From the NCBI GenBank assembly GCA_937903005.1, contig CALFNR010000066.1, forward strand, positions 1 through 64,000: a stretch of 64,000 bases of DNA, read 5' to 3'. The position numbers were made by a program, and so were the translations under genes. This DNA is from Clostridium_AI sp002297865. GTDB lineage: Bacteria; Bacillota; Clostridia; Lachnospirales; Lachnospiraceae. Shown piece after piece: positions 25,252 to 34,711 of the stretch. The notes under the pieces are model-generated. The model was given only the letters and a program-made list of their open reading frames with translations, did not search any database and had not been told where the DNA came from. Each line of letters begins with the position of its first letter. The stretch's first letter is position 1.

Positions 25252-27642
25252 AAATTGATTCCAGAAATCATCCAACCTTTCTCTCAGGGATGATAGGTTT
25301 ACAATTTCATAAGGATACCATTCTTTTGGAAATAGCGCAGTATATTGATTCTGCATAAAACGCTCGTCCAGAAGAAGGATTGCACCAATATCATCTGTAG
25401 TTCGTATGACACGACCAGCCGACTGAAGCACCTTATTCATACCATTGTACAGGTAGGCGTATTCAAATCCTTTTCCTTCTCGTTCTTCATAATATGTCCG
25501 GAAAAATTCACGGTCATCACAAACCATAGGAAGTCCCGTTCCTACAATCACAGTCCCTATGAGTCGATCTTTCTTTAGGTCTATTCCTTCACTAAATATG
25601 CCTCCCATGACACAAAAACCAATCCGGACTTTCGCTGGATTTTCTTCAAAACTCTTTAAAAAATCTTCTCGTTCCCCTTCTGTCATATGATTGTTTTGTA
25701 TGATAAATTCACTTTCCTTAAATTTTTCTTGCCATTCCAAGCCTTCTATAAGGTCATAAATTGTCTTCATATACTGATAGGATGGGAAAAACACAAGATA
25801 GTTTCCCACCTTTCTCATCACAAACTCATAAATGTAGTGAACTACTTTTTCATACTCCACGTAATTTCGACGAGCATATTTGGTACTCACATCTCGCGCA
25901 ACGAAGATTCTTCTGTTCCTTACGTCAAATGGACTAGGTGCGTAAATGGCATAATCATCTTCTGTTCCTGCTAACTGTTCTTTGTAATACTGAATAGGCA
26001 AGAATGTAGCAGAAAAGAATACCGCACTTCTTCCCTTATCCAGACATACCTTCAAGTTATCCGATGGGTCCATACACTGGAGCTTTACAAAAAAACGTCC
26101 TTCTTCATCTTCATTCAGATAAATTTTATATTTCTCATTCATAATTTCATACATATTCATAAAATGAAAGATATCAAAATATAAATCCATTACTTTGTCC
26201 CGTTCTGGGAAATCTGTATATTCATTTAAGAAAATATCAAACTCTGTTGTCGCATTCATGACAGTAATCATAAACTGATCCACTAGCGAATTGGGATTAT
26301 ATTCTATTCCACTATCCTTTGCCTCTTCCCATTCTTTCCTCAAAAGTAAAAGCTTACGATTGCAGGCAGCTAACTTCTTATCTAACTTTTTACTACGAAC
26401 CTTCACCAGTTTCTTTACCGCTAAAAAATCATCCTTCACCAAAATTGCGCTATACATTTCTCTGGCACGTTCCACTAGATTGTGAGCTTCATCCACTAAG
26501 AAACAATAATCATGCTTCTTTTCACTTTGAAAGAAACGCCTTAAGGCTACCTTTGGATCAAATGCATAATTATAATCACCTATTACCGCATCAGCCCACA
26601 AGGTCACATCCAAAGCCATCTCCGTCGGACATACCTTATAACGCAAAGCATATTCTTCGATTAATTCTCTGGTTATTTCATCTTCTGAAACCAGCATATC
26701 GTAAATGGCATCATTTACCCTGTCGTAATGTCCTTTCGCACGCTCACAGGATACGGGATTGCAATCAGGTTTCTCTAATACACAGATTTTCTCTTTCGCT
26801 GTCAAAGTAACTACTTTTAACTGCATTCCTTTGTCCCTTAGTATATGAAATGCTTCTTCCGCTACCGTTCTGGTAATTGTCTTGGCTGTCAAATAGAATA
26901 TTTTCTCTACCAGTCCTTCTCCCATGGCTTTAACAGCTGGAAAGACCGTAGATATGGTTTTTCCTACTCCTGTAGGTGCTTCAATATACAGTTTCTTTTT
27001 TCTAAGAATTGTTTTATAAACACCTGTCACTAAGTCTTTCTGCCCTTCCCTATATTCAAATGGAAAATCTACAGCCTTAATCGTTGCATTTCGTTCATCT
27101 TCCCATCTAAGCTGCCAAACTGCCCATTTTGCATATTCCTCTACTAATTTCTCATACCATTCGGAGAGTGTTTCAAAGGAGAATACTTCTTGAAAACGTT
27201 TCACATCATCTTCTTCCAGGTTGCAATACGTCATCTGAATCTCAATTTCTTTTAGATTATTCTGCAAGGCATAAATATATCCATAGCATTTTGCCTGTGC
27301 CTGGTGCACTAAAAATGGTTCTTCCAGTTTCAGCACGTCCACATACATGCCTTTTATTTCATCAATGACTGTCTTGCCGTCTCTTGTAAAGATACCGTCA
27401 GCACGTCCTTCAACTACAAGGGAGAAGGCGATTCCGTCCCTTTCCATCGGTGTCTCCAAAGCAAGACTCACTTCAGGTCTGTAATCCCCACCCATTGCAT
27501 TTTGTATTTTTCTGTGAATCTTGCTTCCTTTCTGCATCGCTTCTGTATCACGGACACCTTTACTTCCGACGTTGATATCACCTGAGCGCAGAATGAATTC
27601 CACAAGGTTTCGTACTGAGATTTTTACTAACCTTTTCCCCAT
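25243..27642 (-). CDS. Rad3/DinG-like helicase with N-terminal PD-(D/E)XK nuclease-like domain
   Basis: 799 aa. Residues ~75-115 hold a Cas4/RecB-type nuclease core (VVEGRADGIF, then VIDEIKG). The superfamily 2 helicase follows with Walker A EAPTGVGKTIST, DEAH box FLVDEAHNLVERA and a C-terminal motif GMNKVLQSAGRVIRTTDD. Between motifs I and II are Fe-S type cysteines (CVLEKPDCNPVSC and CPTEMA), as in XPD/DinG enzymes. It should unwind DNA 5'-3' and may cleave it. The upstream UvrD-like helicase gene ends 9 nt before its start, so they form an operon, probably for DNA repair. AAGGTGG precedes the ATG. Confidence 0.88.
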   Translation of the reverse strand: MGKRLVKISVRNLVEFILRSGDINVGSKGVRDTEAMQKGSKIHRKIQNAMGGDYRPEVSLALETPMERDGIAFSLVVEGRADGIFTRDGKTVIDEIKGMYVDVLKLEEPFLVHQAQAKCYGYIYALQNNLKEIEIQMTYCNLEEDDVKRFQEVFSFETLSEWYEKLVEEYAKWAVWQLRWEDERNATIKAVDFPFEYREGQKDLVTGVYKTILRKKKLYIEAPTGVGKTISTVFPAVKAMGEGLVEKIFYLTAKTITRTVAEEAFHILRDKGMQLKVVTLTAKEKICVLEKPDCNPVSCERAKGHYDRVNDAIYDMLVSEDEITRELIEEYALRYKVCPTEMALDVTLWADAVIGDYNYAFDPKVALRRFFQSEKKHDYCFLVDEAHNLVERAREMYSAILVKDDFLAVKKLVKVRSKKLDKKLAACNRKLLLLRKEWEEAKDSGIEYNPNSLVDQFMITVMNATTEFDIFLNEYTDFPERDKVMDLYFDIFHFMNMYEIMNEKYKIYLNEDEEGRFFVKLQCMDPSDNLKVCLDKGRSAVFFSATFLPIQYYKEQLAGTEDDYAIYAPSPFDVRNRRIFVARDVSTKYARRNYVEYEKVVHYIYEFVMRKVGNYLVFFPSYQYMKTIYDLIEGLEWQEKFKESEFIIQNNHMTEGEREDFLKSFEENPAKVRIGFCVMGGIFSEGIDLKKDRLIGTVIVGTGLPMVCDDREFFRTYYEEREGKGFEYAYLYNGMNKVLQSAGRVIRTTDDIGAILLLDERFMQNQYTALFPKEWYPYEIVNLSSLRERLDDFWNQFEP

Positions 27643-27651
27643 ATTGCCACC

Positions 27652-29649
27652 TTACTCTTCTATTACTTGAAGTATTTGATTCTGTACACAAAATTCAAGA
27701 CTTAATACTTTGGGTACAGGATTTTTGTCGAACTTGATTGTAATTTTACCATCTTCCACTTTTAATATTTTCCCGGTTCCATAGGTATTATGACGTACTC
27801 TAGCATTTTCTTTCATGGCCACTTTATTCATTAAAAGTTCACCAACAAAACGAGAACACTGCAATTCTTTTTCATATCGTTCTTTCACATAGCAAATGGT
27901 TAAATTGTCCTTTGCCCTGGTCATCGCCACATAAAACATGCGACGTTCTTCTTCCATATCCGCTTCATTCACTGCTTTCCTGTGAGGGGTAATGTCCTCA
28001 TTGGCATCTAAGATATACACATGTTCAAATTCAAGTCCTTTGCAGCCATGAAACGTCATAAAAGAAACACTTGGGGTCCCAGATTCCTCTTTTTTTCGAA
28101 GCTGATCTTTTAGATTAGTTTCATAATCTGCCATATAAGCAAACCACTCGTCATAGGTCTTAAAGTCCTTGGCTCCCTCCATTAGTTCATCTAAAACCTC
28201 ATAGAACTCATCTGGTTTTACATTACGGAATGCAGCAAATTCCTTTATATAAGAATCGTAATCCATTCCTTTTCGGATATACTGAAGTGCCGCATACGGA
28301 GCCATAGAAGATAACATTTTTAGGTCATATTCTAATTTAAAGATACGCTCCACCATATAAGGCTTATCTTTATAGTAATCCCGAAGCTGTGCAAAATTCA
28401 CCACAGGTTCCTTTAGACTATCTCTGGCAATATATCGTTTTGGACGGTTCATCACTTCCAAGAAGATGCTTCTGTCCATATTACCCTGGGCCATTTTGAT
28501 ATAGGCAATCATATTCTTCGCAATCCAATGTTCAAATATATTAGGCATAATATCTTTCATTCGGAACGGAATATTATACGCCATAAAAAGTCCTAGCAGC
28601 GAACGTGGCTGCTTATTGGTTCGAAAGAGAATTGCAATTTCATTTAAATCCACACCTTGCTTTGCAAGTTCTACGATTTCCTTAACAATCGCTAAATTCT
28701 CTTCCTTGCCAGTTGGATAACAGTTCACGCACACATCGTTTGCAGCCTTCCTGACTGCTTGAATATTTTTGGGGAATCGATGACTATTATTCTCCACTAC
28801 ACGAAGGGCTGCATCTACAATTTTCTTTTGCGAACGATAATTGTACTCTAACACAACCTGCTTTGTAGTCGGAAAATCTTTATCAAAATTTAGCATAATC
28901 TCTGGTTTTGCTCCACGGAAACGATATAAACTCTGATCATCATCTCCTACTAGAAATAGATTTTTCGTTTCACCAGCAAGAAGCTTGGTAATCTCATATT
29001 GCATTATATTACTATCCTGTGCCTCATCCACCATAATATACTGATAGCGTTTCTGCCACATAGCAAGAATATCTTTCCGCTGCTTGAACAGTTCCAGACA
29101 GTAAATCATCATGTCATCAAAATCAATTTTATTTAAACTTCTCAGTTTATTCTCATATTCTTTGTATACCGTTGTAAAGGATACTTCCGAACAGTTCAAA
29201 GAAAAATAATGCTCAATGTCAATTCCACTGCCTTTCACAAAACTGATTTCACTGATTAGATTTTCAATTAACTCCTTCTCATCCTCAACTTCAAAGTCCA
29301 TTTTTGAAATAATCTCATGAATAATCTGATACTTCATATCTTCGCGTAAAATGTTATCTCCGCGAAATCCATATGCATATTTTAAGATATTAAAAAAGAC
29401 TGCATGAAAGGTTCCAAAGGTAACCCCTTGTACGTCACACAATTTTGCAAAACGCCCCTTCATCTCTGTAGCTGCTGCCTTTGTAAAGGTAATAACAAGT
29501 ATGGTTCTTGGATCGACTCCATGCTGTTCAATTAAATATTTTGTTCTCTGGGTAATTACAAATGTTTTCCCAGAACCTGGTCCTGCTAATACAAGCATTG
29601 GCCCTTTATTGTGTTCAATTGCTTCCTTCTGTGCCTTACTAAACTCCAT
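27652..29649 (-). CDS. UvrD/PcrA-like superfamily 1 DNA helicase
   Basis: 665 aa. SF1A motifs are clear: Q-motif region FSKAQKEAIEHNKGPMLVLA, Walker A GPGSGKTFV, motif II MVDEAQDSN, motif III GDDDQSLYRFRGA, motif IV FRTNKQPRSL, motif V VSFMTFHGCKGLEFEHVYI and motif VI RRMFYVAMTRAKDNL. The C-terminal ~45 residues (RVRHNTYGTGKILKVEDG) form the PcrA-type Tudor-like domain. 3'-5' DNA unwinding in repair or conflict resolution is expected. Slightly shorter than housekeeping PcrA (~735 aa), so probably a paralogue. First gene of a pair with the Rad3-like helicase. Confidence 0.9.
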   Translation of the reverse strand: MEFSKAQKEAIEHNKGPMLVLAGPGSGKTFVITQRTKYLIEQHGVDPRTILVITFTKAAATEMKGRFAKLCDVQGVTFGTFHAVFFNILKYAYGFRGDNILREDMKYQIIHEIISKMDFEVEDEKELIENLISEISFVKGSGIDIEHYFSLNCSEVSFTTVYKEYENKLRSLNKIDFDDMMIYCLELFKQRKDILAMWQKRYQYIMVDEAQDSNIMQYEITKLLAGETKNLFLVGDDDQSLYRFRGAKPEIMLNFDKDFPTTKQVVLEYNYRSQKKIVDAALRVVENNSHRFPKNIQAVRKAANDVCVNCYPTGKEENLAIVKEIVELAKQGVDLNEIAILFRTNKQPRSLLGLFMAYNIPFRMKDIMPNIFEHWIAKNMIAYIKMAQGNMDRSIFLEVMNRPKRYIARDSLKEPVVNFAQLRDYYKDKPYMVERIFKLEYDLKMLSSMAPYAALQYIRKGMDYDSYIKEFAAFRNVKPDEFYEVLDELMEGAKDFKTYDEWFAYMADYETNLKDQLRKKEESGTPSVSFMTFHGCKGLEFEHVYILDANEDITPHRKAVNEADMEEERRMFYVAMTRAKDNLTICYVKERYEKELQCSRFVGELLMNKVAMKENARVRHNTYGTGKILKVEDGKITIKFDKNPVPKVLSLEFCVQNQILQVIEE

Positions 29650-29740
29650 GCCTATCCTTTCTATCCTTGCACATTACGTTAAACAGCACAGCAAATAGAA
29701 CCCTATTCACTGTGCTGCATTATTTACTACTATTACTATA

Positions 29741-31201
29741 CTATTTGGAAAGTAATTCAATTGCTGCTTTTACTCTTGCAATGGTTTCCTCTTTACCGAT
29801 AATCTCCATGATTTCAGTTGCACCACCTGGTGTAGACTGTTTACCAGAAACTGCAGTACGAAGTGGCCACATTACATAACCGTTCTTATATCCATTTTCT
29901 TTTACAAACTCTACAAGACGTCCATATAAAGCATCGTTTGAATAATCTTCCTGCTCTTCCAATACAGGAAGTATTTCTTTTAATACAGCAAGAGAAGTTT
30001 CTTCATTGGTTTTCATCTTCTTGTGTGTATACATCGCTGTATCATACTCAGGAACTGCTTCAAAGAAGTCAATTAATTCTTTGACATCTGGGAAAATCTC
30101 AATTCTGGATTGTACCAGTGATGCAATTTTCTTTAAGTCATAATCCTTCGTAATTACTTCTTTGATATAAGGCTCTACGGCCTCATAGAATGCATCGAAA
30201 TCCATTTTCTTAATGTATTCGCCATTCATCCATTTTAATTTCACTACGTCGAATACAGCAGGGGATTTGTTAATTCTATGATAATCAAATTCTTTTACTA
30301 ACTCTTCTAATGAGAATATTTCTCTATCTTCTGCTGGACTCCATCCTAATAGCGCAACATAGTTTACAACCGCTTCTGTTAAGAAACCTTGTGCAATTAA
30401 ATCTTCAAAGGAAGCATGTCCACTACGTTTACTTAACTTTTTGTGTTCTTCGTTTGTAATCGTAGGACAGTGTACATAAACAGGAACTTCCCAGCCAAAT
30501 GCTTCGTATAAACGATTGTATTTTGGTGATGAAGACAAGTATTCATTACCACGTACAACATGTGTAATCTGCATCAAATGGTCATCTACTACGTTAGCAA
30601 AGTTATAAGTTGGATATCCATCAGACTTAATTAGAATCATATCATCTAATTCTGAATTATCTACTGTAATATCTCCATAAATAACATCCTTAAATGTTGT
30701 AGTACCTTCTGTTGGGTTATTCTGACGAATTACATAAGGCATACCAGCTTTTAAGTTTGCTTCTACTTCTTCTTTTGATAAATGAAGACAGTGTTTATCA
30801 TACTTGGTAATTTCCTTTTCTTCACTACCTTCTACCTTGCTCTTTAAAGAATCAAGACGCTCTTTTGTACAGAAGCAATAGTAAGCTTCTCCCTTTTCTA
30901 CTAATTCCTTAGCGTATTTTAAGTAAAGACCTTGTGCCTGTCTCTCACTTTGTACGTAAGGACCAAAGCCGCCATCTTTGTCTGGACCTTCATCGTGTAT
31001 TAATCCAGTCCCTTCCATAGTACGATATATAATATCAAGCGCACCTTCAACAAAACGTTCCTGGTCAGTGTCTTCTATTCTTAAAAGGAAATCTCCACCT
31101 TCATGTTTTGCAATTAAATAAGCATATAATGCTGTTCTTAAGTTTCCAACATGCATTTTTCCTGTTGGACTTGGAGCAAATCTAGTTCTTATCTTCGACA
31201 T
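29741..31201 (-). CDS. gltX: Glutamyl-tRNA synthetase
   Basis: 486 aa class I synthetase. HIGH motif variant SPTGKMHVGNLRTALYAY at the N-terminus, KMSKS variant HKKLSKRSGHA near 245, and TRFAPSP start are diagnostic. It charges tRNA-Glu and, in most Firmicutes lacking GlnRS, also mischarges tRNA-Gln for the amidotransferase route. Unlike Bacillus, it is not next to cysE. TGAGG precedes the ATG. Confidence 0.96.
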   Translation of the reverse strand: MSKIRTRFAPSPTGKMHVGNLRTALYAYLIAKHEGGDFLLRIEDTDQERFVEGALDIIYRTMEGTGLIHDEGPDKDGGFGPYVQSERQAQGLYLKYAKELVEKGEAYYCFCTKERLDSLKSKVEGSEEKEITKYDKHCLHLSKEEVEANLKAGMPYVIRQNNPTEGTTTFKDVIYGDITVDNSELDDMILIKSDGYPTYNFANVVDDHLMQITHVVRGNEYLSSSPKYNRLYEAFGWEVPVYVHCPTITNEEHKKLSKRSGHASFEDLIAQGFLTEAVVNYVALLGWSPAEDREIFSLEELVKEFDYHRINKSPAVFDVVKLKWMNGEYIKKMDFDAFYEAVEPYIKEVITKDYDLKKIASLVQSRIEIFPDVKELIDFFEAVPEYDTAMYTHKKMKTNEETSLAVLKEILPVLEEQEDYSNDALYGRLVEFVKENGYKNGYVMWPLRTAVSGKQSTPGGATEIMEIIGKEETIARVKAAIELLSK

Positions 31202-31350
31202 ATAATAACCTCACTTCTTTCAGTAAACATATTTAAAACATATATTTAAACAATCTGGTTTTTATTATATACTAAAAAATTTTTGAAATCAACCTTCGCT
31301 TTTTATCGCTTCAATCCCACGAATCCTAGTTTTTCCTTATTTAAAAATAA

Positions 31351-31587
31351 TCAAATATCCTCATCTAGTTCAATCCCTTTTTTGATTTTCATTTTGGCTA
31401 ATAGAAATCCCAACACTCCACCAGCTATAAGTACTCCTACTGAAACCCCTCCTATAAATGCAGGTTTTGCTAACAACGACCCTGTCGCTTGTGTTGTTTC
31501 TTCTGATTCTTTTGCATCTGAATTTTGCACTGTATCTTCTGTTAAAAACACCATCGGTACAAAATCTGTTCCAAATTTTATAATCAT
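31351..31587 (-). CDS. Small single-pass membrane protein
   Basis: 78 aa. GGGAGGATAAATC before the ATG is a strong ribosome binding site, supporting a real gene. About 40 polar residues (ESEETTQATGS) are followed by a transmembrane helix (FIGGVSVGVLIAGGVLGFLL) and a short charged tail. It lies 26 nt downstream of the large surface protein, whose own C-terminus also has a membrane anchor, and is probably co-transcribed. No recognised family. Confidence 0.65.
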   Translation of the reverse strand: MIIKFGTDFVPMVFLTEDTVQNSDAKESEETTQATGSLLAKPAFIGGVSVGVLIAGGVLGFLLAKMKIKKGIELDEDI

Positions 31588-31613
31588 GATTTATCCTCCC
31601 ACTATAATTCTTG

Positions 31614-33755
31614 TTACTCTTCTAGCAGCTCTCTTATACAATAACGACGAATTACAACTTTCCGAACAACAAAGACAGCCAAAAGAAATATTCCTGCTTC
31701 CAAGACAATAAAGATTGGGACACTAACGATACCTTTTTTTTCTTTGTCTACTGAACTATCTTGTTGATTTCTCTCCAGTTTTATCACATTCTCTGAAATA
31801 TCTCCGGCAGACATTACCTTTCCGGTGAAGTGGTGTTTTATCTTCCCTACTCTTCCGTTACTGTCTTCGTAAGTAACAATCATTACTCCTGTTGCCTTTC
31901 CTTCTACAGTTGGTGTTATCTCCATTTCATGGCTTCCGCCTGAACCAGCCTCCACAGTACCTATAAATAGAGATTCCTTAGTAGGCGCAAAATCGCCTTT
32001 AATAGTAATTTCCACGTTATAGACCGATGATTTTCCATGATTGTTAAAATCGAATGAAACACTGTTTATTTCTCCATTTATTAATTCTCCATGGGCACCT
32101 GGCAATATATTGGTAAGTGCTGGTCTTGAGTCCTCTTCTACTTGAATGGTTAATGTCTCAGTAACTGTCAGTCCTGAAGAAAGCGAGTCCTTTGGTTTTT
32201 CCATTCCCTCATATTCATATTCAAACCCTATCTTTAATGGATACGCTTTGCTCGTACAATCTGCCTTTACCTTAATTGGAATATCTTTATGAACAGATTT
32301 CTTTGCTCCAATAGTGGGTATATAAAAACTGTTACTTCCTTTTGCTACCGAAAATGTTCCTGCATCATCAGAAGTAATCGTCACCTTAATATTATTCGCA
32401 CTTAGTGAATTATGGGTGTTGGCAACATCGAATGCAAATGTAAATTCTCCGCCAGCTTTTACACTTCCATTTCCCGTTGAGTATTTATGAATAATCAGTT
32501 TTGGCACGCCAATAGATGCTTTATCTTGTTTCGCTTGAATATTTCTTATGTACGCCTTCGACGTATTAGTATAATCCGCACCATTACCATCCTTATAAGC
32601 AATTGTATACTCAATATTACTTAGTCCCTTTTCAATCTGACTTGATAAGCGGTAATGTAGTTTTATTACCTTGCTCTCGCCCGCATTTAAAGCTTTTACA
32701 TAAACATTTGGGTTATCATCTAACGGCGTAAACGTCGCATTTGTAAGTCCTGACGGTGTAACCGTAATATTCTTTGCAGCTCTTTGCCCCACGTTTTCTA
32801 AACAAAATGAAAGTTCAAGCCTTTTTCCTGCTACTGGTGCTTTGACTGATTGTTTTACATTAGAAATAAGCAGCTTTGGTGTCTTTCCATTTGTTTTATT
32901 TTCCTCGGTACTTTTGCCTTGAACCTGAACATAAAAACTCTCCGTTTCTGTCTCATAGCTTGCTGCATCCTTTTTTGCTTTATAAGACACGCTAATTGTT
33001 AATTTTTTAGCACCAGTCACTGCATTTTGAGATCCCCTAATTGAAAATTTCAATTTTTTCTGGGAATTTGGCTCCATGGCAGAAATTTTCTGCGTTGTTC
33101 CATAATTCCCTGGAAGAATTCCTGTATCCTCAAATCCTTCACACGATACTTTTATGTCAGTAGCTTTTCCATCTCCCATATTGGCTAGCTTATAAACCAC
33201 ATTGGTACTTTCTCCACTCTTTAATTCACTTACACAATTAATATTAAAAACTGCAAGACTTCCCGTTCCACTCTCTTCTTTTTCTGCCTGGTAAGTCACT
33301 GGAATAGTATCAACAAGAGTATATGTTTGCATATCAGCACTTCCATTGCCAGCCAGAAATGTAATTGGAATATGATAAGTCTTGTTTTCAGTACTTTTGT
33401 TTGCCGTTAGGGTAAATTTAAGCAAACAGCTCTCTCTGCCAATACTATGTACTTCGCTATCTGTACGTTCTCTAAATAACTTTGGTCTACCTTTCACTGA
33501 AAAAGGAGTATCTTTTGTTCCAATGGTAATCTTGTCCACGTTTTTTGTACTATTGGCTTTCAGCTCTAACGCAACTTCCTTCGTCTCCCCTTGGCTTAAT
33601 GTGATTTCAGGTATTTCATTGTCTACATAGACATACCATTTTCCACCTTCACTGTTACTATCTGCTAAACATGTAATAGCACTGTTGTTCCATATACTTG
33701 CTAAGCAAAGCACAACTATACTCCAGTAACATAACAGTTTCTCTCTTGTTTTCAT
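31614..33755 (-). CDS. Membrane-anchored surface protein with repeated CARDB/NEW3-like domains
   Basis: About 713 aa. The signal peptide (LLCYWSIVVLCLASIWNN) is followed by several ~100-residue beta-sandwich repeats, each with the pattern of a CARDB or NEW3 domain, for example LELSFCLENVGQRAAKNITV, FTFAFDVANTHNSLSANNI and VSFDFNNHGKSSVYNVEIT. A C-terminal transmembrane helix (IFIVLEAGIFLLAVFVV) with a basic tail anchors it. Related clostridial proteins often accompany export systems, but none is present here. The longest frame starts at 33806; the ATG at 33755 places the signal peptide at the N-terminus and is preferred. Confidence 0.75.
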   Translation of the reverse strand: MKTREKLLCYWSIVVLCLASIWNNSAITCLADSNSEGGKWYVYVDNEIPEITLSQGETKEVALELKANSTKNVDKITIGTKDTPFSVKGRPKLFRERTDSEVHSIGRESCLLKFTLTANKSTENKTYHIPITFLAGNGSADMQTYTLVDTIPVTYQAEKEESGTGSLAVFNINCVSELKSGESTNVVYKLANMGDGKATDIKVSCEGFEDTGILPGNYGTTQKISAMEPNSQKKLKFSIRGSQNAVTGAKKLTISVSYKAKKDAASYETETESFYVQVQGKSTEENKTNGKTPKLLISNVKQSVKAPVAGKRLELSFCLENVGQRAAKNITVTPSGLTNATFTPLDDNPNVYVKALNAGESKVIKLHYRLSSQIEKGLSNIEYTIAYKDGNGADYTNTSKAYIRNIQAKQDKASIGVPKLIIHKYSTGNGSVKAGGEFTFAFDVANTHNSLSANNIKVTITSDDAGTFSVAKGSNSFYIPTIGAKKSVHKDIPIKVKADCTSKAYPLKIGFEYEYEGMEKPKDSLSSGLTVTETLTIQVEEDSRPALTNILPGAHGELINGEINSVSFDFNNHGKSSVYNVEITIKGDFAPTKESLFIGTVEAGSGGSHEMEITPTVEGKATGVMIVTYEDSNGRVGKIKHHFTGKVMSAGDISENVIKLERNQQDSSVDKEKKGIVSVPIFIVLEAGIFLLAVFVVRKVVIRRYCIRELLEE

Positions 33756-33951
33756 AACTTTATTTATTCCCTTTCTTCCCTTATTCTTTTCTCCTTCTGC
33801 CATCACTACATGAATGCAGTATTATCATCTACTTAATGATACAGTATCTCCTTTCATTTGACCATCTTTTTTTTGCTTTTTCTTATTTTGACATATATGA
33901 TTTGTCGATTGATTCATTATAATGGAGCGTAGCGGAATTTCCTATCAATTG

Positions 33952-33986
33952 AAAAACCTGACAAGAACATTTCTATCCCTGTCAGG
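33952..33986 (-). terminator. Terminator of the cytidylate kinase-like gene
   Basis: CCTGACA pairs with TGTCAGG, followed by TTTTT on the minus strand. Confidence 0.85.
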
Positions 33987-34009
33987 TATGTACAATCCAA
34001 TTTCTAACT

Positions 34010-34618
34010 TTATACTTCTAAAAACGCCTTGATACATTTAACAGCATGGTCAATGCCACCAAAATCTGTACGAATGGACAAATCATAATTATTTACATTG
34101 CCCCATTTTTCATTTGCATGGAAATTATAATAATTGGCACGTCTCTTATCCTGACGTAAAATAGTTTCTGCTGCTTTCTCTCTCGGAATATGATACTCCT
34201 CAACGGCCCGCCTGATTCTGTCATCAATATTTGCACAGATAAAAATATTAACTACGTCGTCTCGTTCCTTCAATACATAATCTGCACAACGTCCAACAAT
34301 TACACACGGTCCTTCTTCTGCTACCTTGCGGATTACACTAGACTGTGCCAGGAAAACACGATCATCAATGGATAAACTTGCGTACCCAAAATCCTGATTG
34401 CTGTATGCCCCCATTCCCATTGCAATGGAATACAGGAAACTGTTGGTTGCTTTCTCTTCTGCCCTCTCAAACGCTTTGACTGCAAATCCGCTTTCCTTGG
34501 CAGCTAAATTAATAATTTCATTATCGTAAAAAGGAATATCAAATGCTTCGGCTAACTTCTGGCCTACAAAACGACCACCACTACCATACTGTCTACTAAT
34601 TGTAATAACCTTATTCAT
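34010..34618 (-). CDS. Cytidylate kinase-like protein
   Basis: 202 aa. The P-loop is SRQYGSGGRFVGQKLAE and a family signature ADYVLKERDDVVNIFICA lies near residue 110. This is the cytidylate-kinase-like family (PF13189 type), common in Lachnospiraceae and distinct from the housekeeping Cmk; true substrate uncertain. The longest frame starts at 34678, but AAAGGAGG sits 8 nt before the ATG at 34618. It has its own terminator. Confidence 0.85.
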   Translation of the reverse strand: MNKVITISRQYGSGGRFVGQKLAEAFDIPFYDNEIINLAAKESGFAVKAFERAEEKATNSFLYSIAMGMGAYSNQDFGYASLSIDDRVFLAQSSVIRKVAEEGPCVIVGRCADYVLKERDDVVNIFICANIDDRIRRAVEEYHIPREKAAETILRQDKRRANYYNFHANEKWGNVNNYDLSIRTDFGGIDHAVKCIKAFLEV

Positions 34619-34711
34619 AAAAATACCTCCTTTTCCCATATGTAACAGGTACATTTTTATATAAACTGCCCCCCTCAATGTTTTCCTTAAAGAGAGGCAG
34701 AATATATCTTG

